Assembly (NCBI GenBank): GCA_015490105.1
Contig: WFYK01000049.1
Coordinates: 1 to 10,819 of the forward strand
Length of the DNA: 10,819 nucleotides
Origin: Aquificaceae bacterium
GTDB taxonomy: Bacteria > Aquificota > Aquificia > Aquificales > Aquificaceae
Reading direction: 5' to 3'
Under the pieces are notes generated by a model. The model was not told the DNA's origin, made no database searches, and saw nothing but the letters and a program-made list of their open reading frames with translations. Within the stretch, counting starts at the first letter, position 1. Each line of letters opens with the position of its first letter. A program made the position numbers and the translations under genes. Shown here one piece after another: positions 5,553-10,819 of the stretch.

Positions 5553-7409
5553 ATGAAAGGAAAGCTCGTTTTTAAACTCGGCCTTTGGATGGTCCTTCTT
5601 TTTCTTATAACTGTCGGAATAGTAGCTTACTCCTTTCGAAAAACCGTCTTAGAAAGTGCGGAAGAAACGGCTATAACCGTCGCGGACGTGGTAAGAGACA
5701 CGTTAACTTCCTACATGGTTTTGGGAATCATGGACAAAAGAGACGTTTTCCTTTCGGAGATAAAAGACGCTAAGGGACTCGAATACATAAGGGTAATAAG
5801 AGGAGAGCCTGTAATAAGGCAGTTCGGTGAGGGACTAAGCTCGGAAAAGCCGGTAGATGAGCTTGAAAGACTCGTCCTTACGACGGGCAGGATGATGTCA
5901 GAGCTAAAAGAAAGCCCTGAAAGGGTGGTTTACAAGCTCGTGGTTCCCTATAAAGCTACCGCTACGGGAACGGTTAACTGCATGCAGTGTCACAAGGTAA
6001 AGGAGGGGGAAGTCTTAGGAGCTATAAGTCTTGCGGTTGATCTTACTCACAAACGACAAGAGGCTCTCACACTATTAGGTGTTTACAGCCTACTTGCGGG
6101 AGGTGTATTTTCTCTCCTTTTCTTGACCATAGTTAGGCACTTCCAGCCTTACAGCAGGCTTTTTGAAGACATGAAGAGAGTTCTCAACAAGTTTAAGGAG
6201 GGCAACTTCAAAGAAAAGGTCAAAGCGGAACTCCACGACGAAGCGGGGGAACTCGCTCAGGTGGTCAACAGTGTCGGAGAACAGCTTGACTCTATCCTTT
6301 CTAACATACGCCAAAAGGTTTCAATGCTCATAGGCTACAGCGTGATGGACACAGAAAACGATCTCAAGGACACGGAGAAGATAGTAAACGAACTTGTGAA
6401 AATCTCCCACTTTAAGAGAACCATAGAGCAGGACAGAAGAAAAGAGGACATCTACAACAGGATAGAGACGGTCCTTGCGGAGTATATGAGTTTGGACAAG
6501 TTTTCCATCTACGAGGTGGATCACAGGCGTAACGCTATGAAGGTTATCTCCGTTCACGGTGAGGAGGATATGTGGTGTTCTAAGGTGATCTTGGAAGACG
6601 CCAACGAGTGCAGGGCAAGAAGGACCGGTGAGGATGTGGATTCTCAAGATTTCCCCTGCATATGTCCGAGATTTGCTCACAACGACCTTTGCACCACAGC
6701 AGGACTTAGATACTACTGCATACCCGTGAATATGGGTGGAAAAGTCGGAAACGTGGTTCAGATAGTTTACGAAGCGGAGATGGACATGTTCATAAGGATG
6801 ATAATCCCTTACATAAAGGGTTATCTCCAAGAGGCTTCACCCGTCTTGGAGTCTAAGAGTCTTATGGAACTTCTCCAAGAGCAATCTTACATAGACCAGC
6901 TTACAGGTCTTTACAACCGCAGGTTCTTGGAGGAGATAGCGGACAAGATAACCGCTCAGGCAAAAAGGAGAGGAAGCTTAATAGGAATATTGATGATAGA
7001 CATCGACTTCTTCAAACAGGTGAACGACAAATACGGTCACGATGTGGGTGACAGGGTTCTTAAGGAAATAGCCTCTGTGGTAAAGGGCACGGTCAGAGAA
7101 TCTGATTACGTTATAAGGTTTGGCGGTGAGGAGATCATGGTTCTGCTCATGGATGTGAAAGAGGGTTTCTCTGTGAAGGTAGCGGAAAAGATAAGGAAGG
7201 CGGTGGAGAACAAACCCATAGAGATCACCGGTGGTGTAATAAAGAAGACAGTCAGCATCGGTGTTTCTGAGTTTCCTAAAGACTGTGAAGGGAAGTTTTG
7301 GCAGTGTATAAAGTTTGCGGACGTTGCTTTGTATAGAGCGAAAGAGGAAGGAAGAAACAAGGTTGTCAGATTTACGCCCGACATGTGGAAGGGAGGGGAA
7401 GAGTATTAA
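5553..7409 (+). CDS. Membrane diguanylate cyclase with periplasmic c-type haem motif, HAMP, cysteine-rich GAF-like region and GGDEF domain
   Basis: This 618-residue protein is built as a transmembrane sensor that makes c-di-GMP. TM1 is at about 7-27. A periplasmic domain (28-172) ends with C-M-Q-C-H (Cys143, Cys146, His147), a covalent haem c site, followed by GEVLGAISLAVDL. TM2 is at about 173-194 and a HAMP-like linker runs to about 250. A GAF-like region (about 290-425) carries six cysteines: 342, 353, 369, 371, 380 and 389. The GGDEF domain (about 445-608) has DQLTGLYNRRF, MIDIDFFKQVNDKYGHDVGD and an active GGEEI site (524-528). An RESD (515-518) five residues before it fits the RxxD inhibitory site for product feedback. 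The start has GAGGT at 5546-5550. The haem suggests sensing of redox state or a gas, as in Tll0287-like or Geobacter haem sensor domains; this is inference. It is the first gene of the rightward unit. Confidence 0.93.
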   Translation: MKGKLVFKLGLWMVLLFLITVGIVAYSFRKTVLESAEETAITVADVVRDTLTSYMVLGIMDKRDVFLSEIKDAKGLEYIRVIRGEPVIRQFGEGLSSEKPVDELERLVLTTGRMMSELKESPERVVYKLVVPYKATATGTVNCMQCHKVKEGEVLGAISLAVDLTHKRQEALTLLGVYSLLAGGVFSLLFLTIVRHFQPYSRLFEDMKRVLNKFKEGNFKEKVKAELHDEAGELAQVVNSVGEQLDSILSNIRQKVSMLIGYSVMDTENDLKDTEKIVNELVKISHFKRTIEQDRRKEDIYNRIETVLAEYMSLDKFSIYEVDHRRNAMKVISVHGEEDMWCSKVILEDANECRARRTGEDVDSQDFPCICPRFAHNDLCTTAGLRYYCIPVNMGGKVGNVVQIVYEAEMDMFIRMIIPYIKGYLQEASPVLESKSLMELLQEQSYIDQLTGLYNRRFLEEIADKITAQAKRRGSLIGILMIDIDFFKQVNDKYGHDVGDRVLKEIASVVKGTVRESDYVIRFGGEEIMVLLMDVKEGFSVKVAEKIRKAVENKPIEITGGVIKKTVSIGVSEFPKDCEGKFWQCIKFADVALYRAKEEGRNKVVRFTPDMWKGGEEY

Positions 7410-7421
7410 AATTTATGGGCT

Positions 7422-8843
7422 ATGGTAAAGACACGCTTTGCTCCGAGTCCTACGGGGTTTTTACACCTCGGTAACGCCAGAACCGCTATCTTCAGTTATC
7501 TTTTTGCCAAGCACCACGGCGGTAAACTCGTTTTGAGAATAGAGGATACAGACAGGGAAAGATCCAAGAAGGAATACGAAGAAGCCCTAATAGAGGACCT
7601 CAGGTGGCTCGGTATAGAGTGGGATGAGTTTTATCGTCAGTCGGAGCGCTTTGACATCTACAAACAATATGTCCAAAAACTTTTAGATAGCGGACACGCT
7701 TACGAGTGCTTTTGCACGCCTGAAGAGTTGGAAAAGGAACGCCAAGAGGCCCAAAGGAAAGGAATAGCCTACAGGTATTCGGGAAAATGCAGGAATCTTT
7801 CTAAGGAAGAGGTTGAAAAGCTAAAGTCTCAAGGTAGGCCTTTTGCCATAAGGTTCAGGGTCCCCGACGGTAAGGACATAGTCTTCAACGACCTTGTAAA
7901 AGGTCCCATACGGATAAATGCGGATGACTTCGGAGATTTTGTGATAGTGAGGAGTGATGGAACACCGACTTACAACTTCGTCGTTGTAGTAGATGACGCT
8001 TTGATGGGCATAACCCACGTAGTCAGGGGTGAAGATCACATACCCAACACGCCTAAGCAGATCCTCATATACGAAGCCTTGGGATTTAAGGTTCCCGAAT
8101 TTGCTCATCTTCCGGTTATCCTCGGCCCGGACAGGAGTAAGCTCTCTAAACGCCACGGTGCGGTGTCTGTAAGAAATTACCGCCAAGAGGGAATACTACC
8201 GGAAGCCCTCTTTAACTACCTTTGTCTTTTGGGATGGACACCCCCGAATGACAAAGAGATACTTTCAAAAGAGGAACTCATAGATCTGTTCGATCTCAAG
8301 GATGTAAACTCCGCTCCCGCGGTTTTTAACAGGGAAAAACTCCTCTGGATGAACGGTGTATATATAAGGGAGGTTCTGTCTGTAGAAGAGTTAGCGGAAA
8401 GGATTGAACCGTTCCTAAAGGAGGCCGGCTACGAATTCGACCGAGATTATCTGATAAAGGTTTTAGATCTTGCAAGGGACTCCTTTGAAACGCTCAAAGA
8501 AGCTCCTTCAAAACTCGAACCGTTCTTCGTAGACGATTTTCCCCTCTCAGAGGAACTTCTAAAAAAGCTATCAGATCTGGGTGCTCAGGAGATTTTAAAG
8601 GTTGTTTCTCAAGAAATTGAAAAGACCTCCCCCTCCAATCCGGAAGAGGTAAAAGCACTTGCAAAGAATGTTCAAAAGGCCTTGGGGGTAAAACCCAAAA
8701 ATATCTGGCAGAGTCTCAGGCTTGCAATGACCGGGAAACTTGAAGGGGTAGGCATAGATGTTCTCCTCTCTGTCCTTCCAAAGGATAGAGTTCTCTACAG
8801 GATAAACAGGGTTCTTTCAGCACTTGAGGGTGCAAAGGCTTAA
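7422..8843 (+). CDS. gltX: Glutamyl-tRNA synthetase (class I)
   Basis: GltX charges tRNA with glutamate in the cytoplasm. The 473 residues show the class I signatures: FAPSPTGFLHLGNARTA with the HIGH-type HLGN at 15-18, and SKLSKRHGA with the KMSKS-type KLSKR at 240-244. A zinc-binding insertion is visible as Cys96, Cys98 and Cys123, with Tyr119 nearby, as in many bacterial enzymes. RGEDHIPNTPKQ (202-213) is typical of the GluRS/GlnRS group; the bacterial-type anticodon-binding domain makes this GluRS. Whether it also charges tRNA-Gln (non-discriminating, needing GatCAB) cannot be told by eye. The gene begins 12 bases after the cyclase stop with no strong ribosome site, so it is probably read from the same transcript. 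Confidence 0.97.
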   Translation: MVKTRFAPSPTGFLHLGNARTAIFSYLFAKHHGGKLVLRIEDTDRERSKKEYEEALIEDLRWLGIEWDEFYRQSERFDIYKQYVQKLLDSGHAYECFCTPEELEKERQEAQRKGIAYRYSGKCRNLSKEEVEKLKSQGRPFAIRFRVPDGKDIVFNDLVKGPIRINADDFGDFVIVRSDGTPTYNFVVVVDDALMGITHVVRGEDHIPNTPKQILIYEALGFKVPEFAHLPVILGPDRSKLSKRHGAVSVRNYRQEGILPEALFNYLCLLGWTPPNDKEILSKEELIDLFDLKDVNSAPAVFNREKLLWMNGVYIREVLSVEELAERIEPFLKEAGYEFDRDYLIKVLDLARDSFETLKEAPSKLEPFFVDDFPLSEELLKKLSDLGAQEILKVVSQEIEKTSPSNPEEVKALAKNVQKALGVKPKNIWQSLRLAMTGKLEGVGIDVLLSVLPKDRVLYRINRVLSALEGAKA

Positions 8844-8845
8844 AA

Positions 8846-10180
8846 TTGTCTTCCATGGAAGATCTGATCAGAACCGTTAAGGAAAACGTCAAAGATGGAT
8901 ATGAGTTTGAAATCTTCTTTCAGAGGGTTAAGAAACTAAAAGTAGAAACCTCCCAAGAGACTCTGGAGACACTATCTACCTCTGAAGAGATGGGTGTCGG
9001 CCTGAGGGTTTTGAAGGACAAACGCGTAGGTTTTTCTTACGTGTCAAATCCCGACAGAGACTCTATTAAAGATGCCCTAAAGCGTGCTCAGGAGATGTGT
9101 GATCTTCAAGAGCCTGATGAGGGAAACCTGTTTAACTGTGATCTTAGAACTTCCGACGTTGAATCTCCTTATGACAGAGAAGGTTTAGAGAGGGACATAG
9201 AAGCTAAGATAGAGATCCCGCTTTCTATGGAAAAGAAAGCTAAGGAGTTAGATCCGAGGGTAAAGGGTGTAAGAAAATCCTCCTACACGGAGGGTGAGTT
9301 CGAAGTGGCTCTTTACAATTCCTGTGGTCTTGAGTTCGCATACAAAGGGTCCTTCTTCAGCGCCATGATCTCAACCCTCGCTCAAGAGGGACAAGACTCT
9401 GCCATAGCTTGGGAATATAGAGCTTCGAGGTATTTAAGAGATTTAGATGTGGATGCCTTAGTAAAAGATGCGGTGTTCAAAAGCACTTCCCTTTTAAACC
9501 CTCAAGAGTTTAAAACTAAAACTACAAACGTTCTATTCTTCAGAGAGTCATTTGCAATGCTACTTGAGGCCTTTGTTCCCATGTTCTTGGGAGATAGCCT
9601 CGTTAAAGGCAAAACCCTCCTCGCAGGTAAGAAAGGGGAAGAGGTAGCAAGTGAACTCCTCACTCTGATAGATGACGGAACGCTCGATAGAGGTTTTGCA
9701 ACAGGGCCATACGATGCGGAAGGGGTTCCCAAAAGGCGAAAGTTTTTAATAAAAAACGGGAGGTTCGAAGGCTTTTTACACAACCTATACAGTGCCAAGC
9801 TTTCAGGTGAAGAATCTACGGGAAATGCGGAAAGGAGTTCTTATAAATCCGTGCCTTCTTGCGGTATAACCAATCTTTATGTAGAAAGGGGAGGTTCTTC
9901 CCTTGAAGAGTTGATAGCTATGGAAGATGAGGTTTTCCTCGTTCTGGAACTGATGGGTCTTCACACCGCGGACCCCATATCGGGTGAATTTTCTTTGGGA
10001 GCCTCCGGTGTCTTGTTTAAAAACGGGAAACCTAAGCACGCGGTCAGAGGTGTTACCGTTGCGGGAAACATCTTGGATCTGTGGCATAAAATAGTAGGAG
10101 TGGGGGAAGACCTTGAGTTTTACGGAAACGTAGGGTCTCCCTCCGTGCTCGTTAAAGACATAACCGTCGGGGGGAGTTGA
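8846..10180 (+). CDS. pmbA: TldE/PmbA family protein (TldD/PmbA modulator-of-gyrase family)
   Basis: The product is 444 residues in the TldD/TldE (peptidase U62) family. Its C-terminal half shows the family's TGNAERSSYKSVPSCGITNL stretch (about 325-345) and the ending with LELMGLHTADPISGEFSLGASG. In known systems TldD and TldE form a heterodimeric zinc protease that degrades unfolded peptides and helps mature microcin B17 and related peptides. The TldD subunit supplies an HExxxH zinc site; none is present here, so this is the TldE/PmbA type. No tldD is in the window. The start is uncertain. The TTG at 8846 has AAAGG at 8834-8838, seven bases upstream. The in-frame ATG at 8855 has a better codon but no ribosome site. 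The gene starts two bases after gltX and ends one base before the next start. Confidence 0.9.
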   Translation: MSSMEDLIRTVKENVKDGYEFEIFFQRVKKLKVETSQETLETLSTSEEMGVGLRVLKDKRVGFSYVSNPDRDSIKDALKRAQEMCDLQEPDEGNLFNCDLRTSDVESPYDREGLERDIEAKIEIPLSMEKKAKELDPRVKGVRKSSYTEGEFEVALYNSCGLEFAYKGSFFSAMISTLAQEGQDSAIAWEYRASRYLRDLDVDALVKDAVFKSTSLLNPQEFKTKTTNVLFFRESFAMLLEAFVPMFLGDSLVKGKTLLAGKKGEEVASELLTLIDDGTLDRGFATGPYDAEGVPKRRKFLIKNGRFEGFLHNLYSAKLSGEESTGNAERSSYKSVPSCGITNLYVERGGSSLEELIAMEDEVFLVLELMGLHTADPISGEFSLGASGVLFKNGKPKHAVRGVTVAGNILDLWHKIVGVGEDLEFYGNVGSPSVLVKDITVGGS

Positions 10181-10181
10181 T

Positions 10182-10766
10182 ATGAGAAAGCTGTTCGTTT
10201 TCTTCCTTTGGCTCTTCCTACTGCTCTTTGTCCTTGCATCTTTTTACATCTCCTTTACCGCATACCTATACGAAAGGGATGCAAAACTCCTATCTAACGT
10301 AAGTGCCTTCTTCATAGGGGTTCAAGCAGGCAGAAGTAACATAAGCCTTCCCTATCCCGAATACACGGTGATCATATTCAACAAAAGGAGCGAAGGAAAG
10401 GTGACAAGCTCCAATGTGGGTTCGCCGGTCGCAAGAGAGAATTACGTTCACATAACCATGCCTATAGGTGAAGATGTTCTCTACATGTATGTGAAAAAAA
10501 TAAACTTCAGGGACTACATAGCTTTTGTTTCCAACAAGCCTCTTTACATAGGACTCCTTACGGTAAGCCTTCTTCTTTATATGAGTATATTTTACTTTAC
10601 CCTCAATGAGCTTCAAACCGTCAGGCAGGAAGAGACCATCTCGGAACTTCTGGGCAAGCTAAAAGCTCTCAGGCTCACCCTCGCTACTTTCAAGGTCATC
10701 CCGGAAGAAAGTCTTGAAGAAATGAAGAAGATAGTTGATAGTATTCTTAAACAGAAAACTAAGTGA
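10182..10766 (+). CDS. Two-helix inner-membrane protein of unknown function, with periplasmic loop and cytoplasmic helical tail
   Basis: I do not recognise this 194-residue protein. It begins MRK, followed by a strongly hydrophobic helix (about 4-28). A loop of about 90 residues (30-119) follows, probably periplasmic, predicted as alpha/beta from its pattern. A second hydrophobic helix is at 120-141. A charged tail (142-194) is probably helical: ETISELLGKLKALRLTLATF and then EESLEEMKKIVDSILKQK. The layout is that of a sensor-protein front end without any output domain such as HAMP, kinase or GGDEF. The ATG lies one base after the pmbA stop, with a G-rich stretch ending GGGGGGAG just upstream, so it is very likely co-transcribed. 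Ten bases separate it from the next, truncated gene, which might supply the output. That pairing is a guess. Confidence 0.82.
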   Translation: MRKLFVFFLWLFLLLFVLASFYISFTAYLYERDAKLLSNVSAFFIGVQAGRSNISLPYPEYTVIIFNKRSEGKVTSSNVGSPVARENYVHITMPIGEDVLYMYVKKINFRDYIAFVSNKPLYIGLLTVSLLLYMSIFYFTLNELQTVRQEETISELLGKLKALRLTLATFKVIPEESLEEMKKIVDSILKQKTK

Positions 10767-10776
10767 GGTGGTGGGG

Positions 10777-10819
10777 ATGAAAGTTCTTGTGGTTTCTTTT
10801 GACAAGACTCTCACCGAAG
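10777..10819 (+). CDS. Start of a further gene, product unknown (runs off the window)
   Basis: Only 14 codons are visible: MKVLVVSFDKTLTE. The start is well supported by GAGG at 10765-10768, eight bases before the ATG and overlapping the stop of the preceding membrane-protein gene. The opening (MKVLVVSF-D) resembles the first beta strand of a Rossmann-like or receiver-type fold, but 14 residues are too few for a family call. Confidence 0.7.
   Translation, partial: MKVLVVSFDKTLTE

Noticed and set aside
6321..6830. 169-codon frame on the minus strand opposite the diguanylate cyclase
   Set aside because: It overlaps the GAF-like coding region completely; the plus-strand frame has clear domains across the same span.

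Overview
The window looks like a piece of the chromosome of a thermophilic, chemolithoautotrophic bacterium of the Aquificales type (Hydrogenobacter/Thermocrinis/Aquifex-like). This is inferred from three things: Lys/Glu/Arg-rich proteins, housekeeping genes of unrelated pathways packed into overlapping operons, and a broken-up ATP synthase gene cluster. No mobile element, tRNA, rRNA or CRISPR array is visible. Almost every base is coding, and no gap exceeds about 70 bp.

The left half reads leftwards from a divergent promoter region at about 5488-5552. In transcription order it holds atpG (F1 gamma), a small unknown secreted protein, atpD (F1 beta), pgl (6-phosphogluconolactonase), hemC (hydroxymethylbilane synthase), queC (7-cyano-7-deazaguanine synthase) and the first 153 codons of murB, which runs off the window. 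From atpD to murB every gene overlaps the next by 4 to 17 bases, so translational coupling is likely. The atp part lacks atpA and atpC, the usual neighbours of atpG and atpD. The secreted protein sits between the two subunit genes.

The right half reads rightwards. It holds a membrane-bound diguanylate cyclase with a periplasmic c-type haem motif and a cysteine-rich GAF-like domain, then gltX (glutamyl-tRNA synthetase), a TldE/PmbA-family gene, a two-helix membrane protein of unknown function, and the first 14 codons of another gene. The spacings are 1 to 12 bases, so this is probably one transcription unit.

The points most worth a second look are these: the haem/cysteine-rich c-di-GMP sensor; the unknown four-cysteine secreted protein inside the ATP synthase cluster; the pgl gene, which has no ATG, GTG or TTG start and seems to begin at a CTG overlapping the atpD stop; and the unknown two-helix membrane protein paired with the next, truncated gene. 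I found no clearly new multi-gene system. The rest is ordinary core metabolism.
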